DNA of 40,380 nt from Anaerolineaceae bacterium UBA700. Lineage in GTDB: Bacteria; Chloroflexota; Anaerolineae; Anaerolineales; Anaerolineaceae. A model generated the notes under the pieces. That model was not told the origin of the DNA, did not search any database, and saw only the letters and a program-made list of their open reading frames with translations. Where the stretch lies: assembly GCA_002298885.1 (NCBI GenBank), contig DBMK01000167.1, positions 28,588 to 68,967 of the forward strand. The letters run 5' to 3'. A program made the position numbers and the translations under genes. Below are positions 28,066 through 36,255 of this stretch, piece after piece. How positions within the stretch are numbered: the first letter of the stretch is position 1; every line of letters begins with the position of its first letter.

Positions 28066-28618
28066 CTTCTCCCGACTTGGCCCTGGTCAGGCCTTGGCTT
28101 CCTGCTTCCTGAATTTCCTTTAATTCGATCACGTAAACCAGCGAAGACAGCCGGTTAAGGTACTTCAAAATCTCCGTGTTTTCAATGTCGCCCCGCTGCA
28201 GCAGCTCAGCCACCCGTCGTTCGGCGCGCCGGATAATCGTCCTCGCCAGGTCCAACGCCGCCCCTGCCTGCGTGTCACCCGGCACGATGAATTCTCGGGG
28301 GATCTCCACACCCCTGCCAGCTTCCTCGATCTGCTTTTCCAGCCATGCGACGTGCTTTGCCTCGATAAAGTGGAAACGATCGGCGGTATCTGAAGTTGTC
28401 GCAGCCTCCGCCATCAACGCATACAGGTCGCGCTGCAGCCGGAGGATGGTTGCCGCCAATCCATTCCCTCTCACCAGAGCCCGCGCCATCCCCAGCGCCG
28501 CGCTTGCCTCGTCGATAGCGCCTAACGTTTCCAGGCGCAGGTCGAATTTGGTAATCTTGCCCTCTCCGAGGATTCCGGAATACCCTTCATCCCCCGAGCG
28601 GGTGAAGAACGGGCCCAT
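28046..28618 (-). CDS. PduO-type cob(I)alamin adenosyltransferase
   Basis: This 190-residue protein transfers the adenosyl group from ATP to cob(I)alamin to make coenzyme B12. It has the PduO/EutT-like N-terminal FTRSGDEG (residues 5-12) and the C-terminal YLNRLSS-type helix. The start at 28618 was chosen because its ATG overlaps the solute-binding-protein stop (TAATG), giving coupling and a normal length; the longer in-frame version from 28681 adds 21 residues unlike the family. A B12-using enzyme is not in the window, so the cofactor must serve elsewhere. Confidence 0.87.
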   Translation of the reverse strand: MGPFFTRSGDEGYSGILGEGKITKFDLRLETLGAIDEASAALGMARALVRGNGLAATILRLQRDLYALMAEAATTSDTADRFHFIEAKHVAWLEKQIEEAGRGVEIPREFIVPGDTQAGAALDLARTIIRRAERRVAELLQRGDIENTEILKYLNRLSSLVYVIELKEIQEAGSQGLTRAKSGEDDRDFD

Positions 28619-30318
28619 TACTGGCCGCCCGTCGGCGTAACAACCGCCGTCTGGCGAACTTTTTTGGAAACGAGGAACCAATCTGTAATATCTGCAAAGC
28701 GGTCGCTGCTGTCGTAAAGCGGTCCGATGCGCACACCCTGGATCTGGTGGTCGATGGCATAGTTATAGACCGGATAATACAGCGGAATGGCAGGCATTTC
28801 CTGGGCAAACAGTACCTGGAAATTTCGGTAGAGCTTGATTCGTTCGGCAATATCGATGGTCGTGCGCGCCTGCTCCAGGAATTCGCTAGCCATACGGTTA
28901 TCCCATTGGGTATAATTCTGCCCGCCCGTGGCTTGGGCCTGGTCCCAGAACGGGTATGGATCGGGGTCCGGCGAGCGCGCGAAATTCATATTCACCAGCG
29001 CTGCCTGGTAGGATCTTTGATCCAGCTTTTCGCTGACCAGCTTCGAGTAAGGCAGGGCGGTCAATTTAACAACCGCCCCAACCGCCGCCCAATCCTTCTG
29101 GATCGATTGGGCAACTGCCTGGCTGGTCGGATCGTCGGCATGCAGCAGCTCGAAAGAGAGCGCCAGGTCGCCGTTTTTCAATGGTGAACCCTTGTCGGTC
29201 CCGGCGACGAACCCGGCGCCTTTCAATAAGGATTTCGCCTGGTTGGGGTCGTAGTCCAACGACTCGCTGCCTTCGTAATAGGCCCAGGTGCCCGGGAAAA
29301 TCGGCCCGTCCGCCGTAATCGCCTGCCCGTTCAGGATACGCGCGACAATTGCATTGCGGTTGATGGCAAACATCAATGCCCGCCGCACTACCGGGTCCTT
29401 CAAAAATGTTGCCTGGGGGTCCTTCTGGTTGAACAGCACAATCGCCAGCTCTGGCTGGCGTGCCGAATAAAGTGACAGCGATGCATCGGCAAGCACGGAC
29501 TGCAGGATATCGCCTGTGACCTGCCCGATCCCCTGCACGATTCCATCCTGGTAGGCCTTGTACGCCGAGGCGCCGTCCGCATAATAGCGGAATATCACCT
29601 GCTCGATAAAGGGTTTTTTATCGAAATAATCCCCAAAGGCCGAAAGCGCCACGCCAGTGATCTTGTCGTTTTCGACGATCAGCCGGTCGAACTTGTAAGG
29701 TCCGCTGCCGATGGGATGCAGGTTATCAGGCATGTTGGCAATTTCGTCCAGCGTCTTCCCGTCGTATATGTGCTTGGGCAGTACGCCGAAATTCAGGTAA
29801 TCCAGGAATGGCGAATAGGCTTCCGGCAGCCGGAATTGGAGGTTCGTATCGTTGAACGCCTGCACGTCAACTTCCTTCCAGAATGCCTGGATATCGGCGG
29901 GGATCAAGGAGCCACCCTGGCGCAGCAGGTCGACTGTAAACACCACATCGTCCGCAGTCAAAGGCCGGCCGTCGTGCCATTTAATCCCATTTTTCAGGGT
30001 AACGTTGTAAACGGTCATGTCCTTTGAAACGTTCCACGACTCGGCCAGCTCGGGTTGTGGCAGGCCGCGGCTGTCGAAGGAAATCAACTGGCTGTACAGG
30101 AGCTTGTTTACATCCCGGTCGACTGCATTGGAATAATCGAGCAGCGGATTGAGCCGCTGCATCGAACCGATCAAGGCTTCGGTATACACACCTCCCTGCT
30201 CCGGCACCGGCGTATTTACGACCCCCGGCTGCGTCGGCGCCTGTTCTCCCAACAGCAGCGCGCCGACCACCAACCCGGTCAGGAAGATGATGATTAATTG
30301 CCAGCGTAATTTTTTCAT
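28618..30318 (-). CDS. Oligopeptide/nickel-type ABC transporter solute-binding protein
   Basis: This 566-residue protein of the SBP family 5 (OppA/DppA-like) has an N-terminal signal or anchor segment (about residues 5-24) and the family block WNVSKDMTVYNVTLKNGIKWHDG. It binds peptides or other ligands outside the membrane. It lacks the expected lipobox cysteine, so it may be membrane-anchored or secreted. No permease or ATPase gene is near, so the transporter is incomplete here. The ATG at 30318 has no clear ribosome site and lies 13 bases after a terminator. Confidence 0.88.
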   Translation of the reverse strand: MKKLRWQLIIIFLTGLVVGALLLGEQAPTQPGVVNTPVPEQGGVYTEALIGSMQRLNPLLDYSNAVDRDVNKLLYSQLISFDSRGLPQPELAESWNVSKDMTVYNVTLKNGIKWHDGRPLTADDVVFTVDLLRQGGSLIPADIQAFWKEVDVQAFNDTNLQFRLPEAYSPFLDYLNFGVLPKHIYDGKTLDEIANMPDNLHPIGSGPYKFDRLIVENDKITGVALSAFGDYFDKKPFIEQVIFRYYADGASAYKAYQDGIVQGIGQVTGDILQSVLADASLSLYSARQPELAIVLFNQKDPQATFLKDPVVRRALMFAINRNAIVARILNGQAITADGPIFPGTWAYYEGSESLDYDPNQAKSLLKGAGFVAGTDKGSPLKNGDLALSFELLHADDPTSQAVAQSIQKDWAAVGAVVKLTALPYSKLVSEKLDQRSYQAALVNMNFARSPDPDPYPFWDQAQATGGQNYTQWDNRMASEFLEQARTTIDIAERIKLYRNFQVLFAQEMPAIPLYYPVYNYAIDHQIQGVRIGPLYDSSDRFADITDWFLVSKKVRQTAVVTPTGGQ

Positions 30319-30330
30319 AGGTTGATCATA

Positions 30331-30363
30331 TTAAAAAGGCGACCACCCCGCAGGTTAGTCGCC
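30331..30363 (-). terminator. Intrinsic terminator after secG
   Basis: On the minus strand GGCGAC (30358-30363) and GTCGCC (30338-30343) form a 6-bp GC-rich stem, with a 14-base loop, followed by TTTTTAA. It ends secG transcription, but the next gene starts only 13 bases further on, so it may also control read-through into that gene. Confidence 0.8.
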
Positions 30364-30406
30364 GGTGAAGAGCGGGATGAATTAAAATGCACCCGCAGGC
30401 TATCCC

Positions 30407-30637
30407 TTATTTGCTGAGAAGGACGGACGCGAAAGTCAGAATGAAGAACAATCCGCTCAATCCAATGGTGACCCAGAATAGGGTGCGCTCGATACCGCGG
30501 CGCTGGGTAAATACGCCGCCTGTATCATTCCCCGTCAATCCACCCAGGCCAACACCCTTATTTTGCAGGATAACGCAAATAACCAGTGCGATCGAAGTTA
30601 TAATTAGCGCAATGTCGAAATAGTCTTTTAGAGCCAC
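30407..30637 (-). CDS. secG: Preprotein translocase subunit SecG
   Basis: This 76-residue protein has the SecG pattern: two transmembrane helices (about residues 6-24 and 51-73) and the conserved loop with GGL and GGVFTQRRG between them. SecG associates with SecYE to aid export. The GTG at 30637 is supported by AGGAGG at 30646-30651, and a clear promoter lies at 30669-30698. It stands alone, as is common for secG. Confidence 0.93.
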   Translation of the reverse strand: MALKDYFDIALIITSIALVICVILQNKGVGLGGLTGNDTGGVFTQRRGIERTLFWVTIGLSGLFFILTFASVLLSK

Positions 30638-30668
30638 AGAGTTCCTCCTGATTTGTAACGCACACCCG

Positions 30669-30698
30669 ATTATACCTGTAACTTCCTGGAATCGTCAA
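30669..30698 (-). promoter_or_regulatory. secG promoter
   Basis: On the minus strand TTGACG (30693-30698) and a perfect TATAAT (30669-30674) are separated by 18 bases, about 30 bases upstream of the start codon. It nearly reaches the ATG of the divergent PHP gene (30705). Confidence 0.85.
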
Positions 30699-30704
30699 CC
30701 AAAA

Positions 30705-31766
30705 ATGCCAGAAATCGTCCTAAACGTCCACATGCACACCACTTATTCCGATGGGCACGCCACTCATGCCCAGATCGCCGAAGCCGCGCTCAAAGCCGGA
30801 CTGGACGCAATAATCGTCACCGATCATAACGTGTTCGTAGGCGGCCTTGATGGTTTCCATCAAAAGGATGGCCGGCGCGTGCTGCTCCTGGTCGGCGAAG
30901 AAGTGCACGACCCGTTGCGCCAACCTCAGAAGAACCATTTGCTGGTGTTCGGCGCCGGCCGAGAGATGTGCACCTACGCCCCCAACCCTCAGAACCTGCT
31001 CGACCAGGTCCAGAAATCCGAAGGACTTTCCTTCATCGCCCACCCGTTCGAAGAAGCCCTGCCCCAATTTGGTGAAACGGACATTACCTGGGTGGATTGG
31101 AGCGTCAAAGGTTTCACCGGCCTCGAACTATGGAACGGTTTCAGCGAGCTGAAGACCGTAATCCATTCTTACGTTGACGCCATATTTTACGCCTATTTCC
31201 CGCAGTACATCGCCAGCGGGCCGCCTCCCGCCGCCGTCCAAAAATGGGACGCGCTGACCGCCCAGGGGAAGCACATCGTCGCCCTCGGCGGCGCCGATGC
31301 GCACGCCCTGCCCATGCGACTCGGGCCGCTGCGTCGCAAACTATTCCCGTACGAATTCCATTTCCGCTGCATCAACAACCACCTGCTCGTCCCTGAGCCT
31401 TTCTCCGGCGAGCTCCTGGCCGACCGCAAAATGGTCATCCAGGCCCTGCAAAAGGGACATTTCTTCATCGGCTATGACCTTCCGGCCTCCACCCGCGGTT
31501 TCAGTTTTACAGCCAAGAATCGTGAAGGCACGGCCATTATGGGAGACGAGATCGAGCTATTCGACGGAGTTACGATCCAGATTCGCTTGCCAGGCCCAAC
31601 CGAATGTCGCTTGATCAAGGATGGAAAAGTGTTCAAAGCCTGGAATGAGCGCGAGATCCTGACCCAAACAGTCAACCAGCGCGGCGTTTACCGGGTGGAA
31701 TGTTACATCCAGTACCTCGGCAAGCGCCGCGCCTGGATTTACAGCAATCCCATCTACATCCGCTGA
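30705..31766 (+). CDS. PHP-domain metal-dependent phosphoesterase/hydrolase
   Basis: This 353-residue protein begins with the PHP metal site: H9-M-H11 and SDG (15-17), then TDHN (D40-H41), followed by later histidine-containing motifs (FIAHPFE and GADAH). The C-terminal part beyond residue 260 is a beta-rich domain. This arrangement resembles the CehA/McbA-type PHP hydrolases acting on phosphoesters or related bonds; the substrate is unknown. It diverges from secG and is followed 6 bases later by the deacylase gene. No clear promoter of its own is visible. Confidence 0.85.
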   Translation: MPEIVLNVHMHTTYSDGHATHAQIAEAALKAGLDAIIVTDHNVFVGGLDGFHQKDGRRVLLLVGEEVHDPLRQPQKNHLLVFGAGREMCTYAPNPQNLLDQVQKSEGLSFIAHPFEEALPQFGETDITWVDWSVKGFTGLELWNGFSELKTVIHSYVDAIFYAYFPQYIASGPPPAAVQKWDALTAQGKHIVALGGADAHALPMRLGPLRRKLFPYEFHFRCINNHLLVPEPFSGELLADRKMVIQALQKGHFFIGYDLPASTRGFSFTAKNREGTAIMGDEIELFDGVTIQIRLPGPTECRLIKDGKVFKAWNEREILTQTVNQRGVYRVECYIQYLGKRRAWIYSNPIYIR

Positions 31767-31772
31767 ACGCCT

Positions 31773-32252
31773 ATGCCCACGAACAACGTCACCCGCCTGC
31801 TGGAATCTCGAAAAATCCCCTTCACGGCCTACGAGCTTCCCGCTGAAAAGCTGGGAGCGCTCGAAACCGCCCGCCTGCTCGCTGTTCCGCCCGAGACGGT
31901 GTTTAAAACCATCGTCGTGCTGCGCGAGAAACCCGGCAAAACGGTCCTGGCCGTCGTTCCGGGTCCTAACGAAGTCGACCTCAAGCTCCTTGCCACCTTC
32001 CTGGGCGAGAAAAAAGTGCGCCTGCCCACCGAGCGCGAGGCCGAGCAGGTAACAGGCCTTCAGGCAGGCGGTATTTCACCCCTGGCGTTGATCAACAAAG
32101 GTTTCCAGGTCGTTCTGGACGAATCCGCCCGCCAGTTCGAACAAATCCACATTTCCGGCGGGCAGCGAGGCTTAAACGTGCGCCTGCCTGTCACAGCCTT
32201 GATTTCCCTGACCAATGCCCGCGTGGGTCGGGTCAGTTCAATCAGCCCTTGA
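31773..32252 (+). CDS. ybaK: YbaK/ProX-type Cys-tRNA(Pro) deacylase
   Basis: This 159-residue protein has the YbaK fold, with the conserved lysine K45 in FKTIVV and the later GGISPLAL loop. YbaK hydrolyses mischarged Cys-tRNA(Pro) in trans after prolyl-tRNA synthetase misacylation. The length matches the family. It starts 6 bases after the PHP gene and its 3' end overlaps the convergent rtcB gene by 11 bases. Confidence 0.9.
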   Translation: MPTNNVTRLLESRKIPFTAYELPAEKLGALETARLLAVPPETVFKTIVVLREKPGKTVLAVVPGPNEVDLKLLATFLGEKKVRLPTEREAEQVTGLQAGGISPLALINKGFQVVLDESARQFEQIHISGGQRGLNVRLPVTALISLTNARVGRVSSISP

Positions 32253-33690
32253 CCACGCACACCGGTACCAGGCGGGCCACTTTTGCGGCAATTCCGGCGG
32301 CGCACACCGTCTGCACCACAACGTCCACGTCCTTATAGGCTTCGGGGGCCTCTTCGGCCAGGCCGGGCAGGCTTCCCGCCCTCAGGTGGATGCCGCGTCC
32401 TTCCAACTGGCGGCTCAACTGCTCGCCGCGCACCTGCCTTTTTGCCGCACTGCGACTGAGCACCCGCCCGGCTCCGTGGCAGGTCGAGCCATACGAACGT
32501 TCCATGCTCTCCTGCGTGCCCACCAGCACCCACGAGGCCGTACCCATACTCCCTGGCACCAGCACAGGTTGCCCGATGGCTCTATATTCTATTGGCAGCC
32601 CTTGCGTTCCGGGCCCAAAGGCGCGGGTAGCTCCTTTGCGATGCACGCACACTTTGGTCGGCTTGCCGTCGATGATGTGTGTCTCAATTTTGCCTATGTT
32701 ATGGGCAATGTCGTAGACCGCGCTGAGGTGCGGGTTGCGGACCTTCCCAGCCAGAACCTCTTCGAATGCCAGGCGAGCCTGGTGGGCCAGCATCTGGCGG
32801 TTGGCAAACGCATAGTTAGCCGCCGCCCGCATCGCCCCCAGGTAGGCCTGGCCCTCCGGCGAATTGAGCGGGGCGCACACCAGCTCGCGGTCCGGAAGTT
32901 GAATCCCGTAGCGCCTCGCCGCCGATTGGAACTCCTGGACGTAATCGGTGCAGATTTGGTGGCCAAAACCGCGCGACCCACAGTGGATCTGCAGCACCAG
33001 GTTGCCCTCTTGCAGCCCCATCGCCTGCGCCGCGCTCGCATCGAACACCTGTGCCACCACGTCGACTTCCAGGAAATGGTTGCCTGATCCCAGGGTGCCC
33101 AACTGCGGGCGGCCGCGCTCCTTGGCGCGCTTACTGACCTGGCTCGGATCGGCGCCATCCAGGCAGCCGTTTTCCTCGGTGCGGCGCAGGTCCTGCTCGC
33201 TGGCAAACCCCTTTTTTAGCGCCCAACCTGAACCCAGCCGGCACACCTGGTCGAGCTCTGCTTCGGTCAGGCTGCCGCGCTTGGCGCCTACGCCGCTTGG
33301 GCAGTAATGGTCCAATGCGCCGGCCAGGTCGTCCAGGTAAGGCTCGGCCTGCTCGAACGGGATAGCCGATGCCAACAGTCTCACTCCGCAGTTGATATCG
33401 TAACCGATCGCCCCGGGCGAAATGACCCCATCAGGTAAAAGTGTGGCTGCCACCCCGCCGATGGGGAACCCGTAGCCCTGGTGCATATCCGGCATGACCA
33501 CCACCGGGCCGGCCAGCCCTGGAAGCGTGGCGGCGTTGATGGCTTGCTCGATAGACAGATCGGTCAGGGATGCCTCCAGCAGGCTACGCGTCGCAAAAAT
33601 ACGCACGGCGGCGCGCATATCCTTCCGGAATGTGGCCGGGATCTCCCATTCGTAATCACTGATCTTTTTAAACGATTTCAGGGATATCAT
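32242..33690 (-). CDS. rtcB: RtcB RNA-splicing ligase
   Basis: This 482-residue protein is the 3'-phosphate/5'-hydroxyl RNA ligase RtcB. It shows the metal-binding motifs D98 and C101 (GYDINCG), H205 (GSGNHFLE), H236 (HCGSRG) and H330, and the guanylylated nucleophile H405 in CHGAGR. It uses GTP and Mn2+ to seal broken RNA, such as tRNA. The archease gene lies 6 bases upstream in the same operon, which fits the known dependence of RtcB on archease. Confidence 0.96.
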   Translation of the reverse strand: MISLKSFKKISDYEWEIPATFRKDMRAAVRIFATRSLLEASLTDLSIEQAINAATLPGLAGPVVVMPDMHQGYGFPIGGVAATLLPDGVISPGAIGYDINCGVRLLASAIPFEQAEPYLDDLAGALDHYCPSGVGAKRGSLTEAELDQVCRLGSGWALKKGFASEQDLRRTEENGCLDGADPSQVSKRAKERGRPQLGTLGSGNHFLEVDVVAQVFDASAAQAMGLQEGNLVLQIHCGSRGFGHQICTDYVQEFQSAARRYGIQLPDRELVCAPLNSPEGQAYLGAMRAAANYAFANRQMLAHQARLAFEEVLAGKVRNPHLSAVYDIAHNIGKIETHIIDGKPTKVCVHRKGATRAFGPGTQGLPIEYRAIGQPVLVPGSMGTASWVLVGTQESMERSYGSTCHGAGRVLSRSAAKRQVRGEQLSRQLEGRGIHLRAGSLPGLAEEAPEAYKDVDVVVQTVCAAGIAAKVARLVPVCVVKG

Positions 33691-33696
33691 TTTCCC

Positions 33697-34116
33697 TCAC
33701 ACGTCGAAAACGATGGTCGTTTCGTAGCGTTCTCCGGATCGATCGATCCGCAGGTTGTGGTAAGTAACCGCCTTGATCTCTTTCTTCTGCGATATGACCG
33801 GAAGCCCAGAAAGGTCAGCTTCGAGTGAACCATCCTTTAGCTCGATCCGGATTCGGTCAAATGCCTCCCGGTCCCGTTCGAGCAGGTACAGAAGCTCCGT
33901 CAAAAATGCAACCAGCAGTGATTCAGTATCGACGGCGGATAGTTTTAAGGAATACTCAAGGTGTGGCTCCTGGGTAAATCCCAAATCCATCAAAGCATAC
34001 ATGCCTTGAGCAGCCTGCTCGAACAGCCCACTCAACTGCTCTGACCAGACTTTCAGCGCCCAATCTGCAGTATGCGCTACCTCTACAAAACCGCTGGATT
34101 CTCTTTTATCGATCAT
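33697..34116 (-). CDS. Archease
   Basis: This 139-residue protein has the archease fold, with VAHTADWAL (the conserved metal-binding D near residue 18) and the C-terminal aspartate in VFDV. Archease promotes guanylylation of RtcB and turns it into a multiple-turnover enzyme. It directly precedes rtcB with a 6-base gap. Its start at 34116 faces the FhaA gene across only 21 bases that hold overlapping -10-like sequences. Confidence 0.92.
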   Translation of the reverse strand: MIDKRESSGFVEVAHTADWALKVWSEQLSGLFEQAAQGMYALMDLGFTQEPHLEYSLKLSAVDTESLLVAFLTELLYLLERDREAFDRIRIELKDGSLEADLSGLPVISQKKEIKAVTYHNLRIDRSGERYETTIVFDV

Positions 34117-34123
34117 CTTCCAT

Positions 34124-34129
34124 TATAAT
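34124..34129 (+). promoter_or_regulatory. -10 element for fhaA, leaderless start predicted
   Basis: A perfect TATAAT ends 8 bases before the ATG at 34138, with no Shine-Dalgarno between, so the message probably starts at or next to the ATG. The same 21-base gap reads TATAAT twice on the minus strand (34122-34127 and 34128-34133), serving archease. No clear -35 is visible. Confidence 0.55.
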
Positions 34130-34137
34130 TATACGGT

Positions 34138-34932
34138 ATGAAATCCCGCCTCGATCAGATCGAACACAGACTGCAAACTTTTATTGAAAATTCGTTATTT
34201 ACCTTCCCCTGGAATAACCGCCAGAGTTTGTTTTCGCACCAGTTGATCCAAGCCATCCAGCGCACCCTGATCCAGGACTCGTATGGGCGGTACACGCCGG
34301 GAAACCTGTATTCCATCAGCGCCAACCCGGAAATGTTGATGCCCTGGCAGTCCGATCCAGCTTTTCTCCCCACACTGTCCCAAGTTTTGTTTGAAGCCGC
34401 CCAGGATGCCGGCCTGGAATTCAGCTCGCCACCGGAATTTAAGCTCATCCCCGATCCGTCGATCCCAACGGGCAAATTGCGCATTGAGCCGTTTGTCCTC
34501 AATGCAATGGTCGAAGAAACCGGGGTTATGGCCATCCAAACTGAGGAAGCCAAGCAAACCACCGAACTCCAGCCGGTCAACGCCTTCCTGATCCTGAACG
34601 GCAGCCAGATATATCCCTTGCAGGCCGCCGTAATTAACCTGGGCCGCCGGCTTGAAAACCAGATCGTGATAGACGATCCGCGGGTTTCGCGCAACCACGC
34701 TCAACTGCGCGCCATCCGTGGCCAGTTTGTGCTTTTCGATCTGAACTCCACCGGCGGCACGTTCGTCAACGGACAGCGCATCACCCAATCCATTTTGCAG
34801 CCAGGGGACGTAATTTCTTTAGCCGGCATTTCGATCATTTATGGGGAAGAAGCCGGCTCTGGAAATCAGACCGCCGACGGCAATACCACAGAATTCACTA
34901 TCCCACCCCGCAATCCAACCGACGGCCCATGA
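34138..34932 (+). CDS. FhaA-like protein: DUF3662 plus FHA domain
   Basis: This 264-residue protein has an N-terminal DUF3662 domain (about residues 1-120), a linker and a C-terminal FHA domain (about 150-235). FHA phosphothreonine-binding residues are in place: GR at 169-170, SRNH at 184-187 and NSTGGTFVNG at 203-212. In Actinobacteria, FhaA is encoded with FhaB, RodA and PbpA and binds phosphorylated wall-synthesis proteins. The ATGA overlap with the next gene indicates coupling. No Ser/Thr kinase gene lies in the window, so its partner kinase must be encoded elsewhere. Confidence 0.9.
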   Translation: MKSRLDQIEHRLQTFIENSLFTFPWNNRQSLFSHQLIQAIQRTLIQDSYGRYTPGNLYSISANPEMLMPWQSDPAFLPTLSQVLFEAAQDAGLEFSSPPEFKLIPDPSIPTGKLRIEPFVLNAMVEETGVMAIQTEEAKQTTELQPVNAFLILNGSQIYPLQAAVINLGRRLENQIVIDDPRVSRNHAQLRAIRGQFVLFDLNSTGGTFVNGQRITQSILQPGDVISLAGISIIYGEEAGSGNQTADGNTTEFTIPPRNPTDGP

Positions 34933-35375
34933 GCGCCATCATCGTCTTAATTTTACGCATCCTGTTGGCCCTTGCCTTGTACGCATTTTTAGGCTGGGCC
35001 CTGTATACCATCTGGCGCGAGCTGCGCGCCCACAGCCTGCTGGTAAGCACCCAGCGTATCACGCCCATCACCATTAATTGGTCCAACAACGAGCAGACGA
35101 ATTCGCAGCAGTTCAACCACCCCGAGGTTGTCATCGGCCGCGATCTCTCCTGCGAGCTCGCCGTAACCGACGAAATGGTCTCTGCGCGCCACGCCCGCTT
35201 GAGCTACCACCATAACCAATGGTGGGTCGAAGATCTTCAGTCGACCAACGGCACCTATTTGAACGATGAACGCGTCTACACTGCCACGGTTCTCATCGAA
35301 GGCGATGAGCTGCGCTGTGGAAAACTTTATTTTCAGATAAAATTCAGTGGCAAAAATTCCGAAGATATTTCCTGA
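34929..35375 (+). CDS. FhaB-like membrane-anchored FHA protein
   Basis: This 148-residue protein has one N-terminal transmembrane helix (about residues 4-27) and a cytoplasmic FHA domain (about 65-140) with G70-R71, S86 and H88, and STNGT at 105-109 as phosphothreonine-binding residues. It matches FhaB (FipA) in layout. Its ATG overlaps the FhaA stop by 4 bases. FhaB homologues help localise the division and wall machinery in Actinobacteria, and its gene here precedes a SEDS-type wall gene, with one gene between. Confidence 0.9.
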   Translation: MSAIIVLILRILLALALYAFLGWALYTIWRELRAHSLLVSTQRITPITINWSNNEQTNSQQFNHPEVVIGRDLSCELAVTDEMVSARHARLSYHHNQWWVEDLQSTNGTYLNDERVYTATVLIEGDELRCGKLYFQIKFSGKNSEDIS

Positions 35376-35390
35376 CCGTGTGAGGTACCC

Positions 35391-36254
35391 ATGCCCGAAA
35401 AACCTGTCTTTGCCGTCATCGGCGGTTCCGGTCTATACAATTTCCCCGCCTTGCGTAACGTCAAAATGCTTGACGTCGATACGCCGTTTGGACGGCCGAG
35501 TGCTCCAATTGCCCTCGGTGTCCTCTCAGGGCGCCCTGTGGCCTTCCTGGCGCGCCACGGTATCGGCCACCACATATCTCCCACCGAGGTTAATTACCGC
35601 GCCAATATTTACGCCCTCAAGTCGCTCGGCGTTGAGCGCATCGTCTCGGTGAGCGCCTGCGGCTCGCTGCGCGAAGATTTTGCACCGGGCCACATCGTCA
35701 TCCCCGACCAGTTGTTCGATTTCACCCGCGGCCGTGCGCGCAGCTTTTTTGGCGAAGGCATGGTGACCCACATCGGCGTGGCCGAACCATTCTGCCAAAA
35801 TTTGAGCAAGCAAGTATCCAACGCTGTGAACGCTGCGAACGGGACGGTGCACAACGGCGGCTCATTCATCACCATCGAAGGGCCCCGCTTTTCAACCCGG
35901 GCTGAATCGAACATCTTCCGTTCGTGGGGGATCTCGATTATCGGCATGACCGCCAGCCCGGAAGCATTTTTGGCCCGTGAGGCCGAAATGTGCTACGCAG
36001 TAATGGCACACGTCACCGATTACGACGTCTGGCATATCAGCGAAGAACCCGTCAGCGTTGAAATGGTGGTGCGTACCTTGATGCAGAATACCGAGCTGGC
36101 CCAGAACGCCATCCGCATCCTGGTCGAGAATTTCGATGATACCATCCCATGTGACTGCAGCCACGCCCTGGCAGATGCCATCATTACCCAACGCGAACGC
36201 ATCCCCGCCGAAACGCGCCAAAAACTCGACCTGCTGGTGAAGAAATACTTGTAA
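35391..36254 (+). CDS. S-methyl-5'-thioadenosine phosphorylase (MTAP)
   Basis: This 287-residue protein of the PNP/MTAP family has the N-terminal phosphate-binding GGSG (residues 11-14), the RHG loop (ARHGIGHH) and the EGPRFSTRAE substrate block. It phosphorolyses MTA to adenine and methylthioribose-1-phosphate in methionine and polyamine metabolism. The length and motifs match MTAP rather than purine nucleoside phosphorylase, though a PNP activity cannot be excluded. It sits between fhaB (15 bases before) and the SEDS fusion (1 base after), an odd neighbour for wall genes. Confidence 0.93.
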   Translation: MPEKPVFAVIGGSGLYNFPALRNVKMLDVDTPFGRPSAPIALGVLSGRPVAFLARHGIGHHISPTEVNYRANIYALKSLGVERIVSVSACGSLREDFAPGHIVIPDQLFDFTRGRARSFFGEGMVTHIGVAEPFCQNLSKQVSNAVNAANGTVHNGGSFITIEGPRFSTRAESNIFRSWGISIIGMTASPEAFLAREAEMCYAVMAHVTDYDVWHISEEPVSVEMVVRTLMQNTELAQNAIRILVENFDDTIPCDCSHALADAIITQRERIPAETRQKLDLLVKKYL

Positions 36255-36255
36255 G

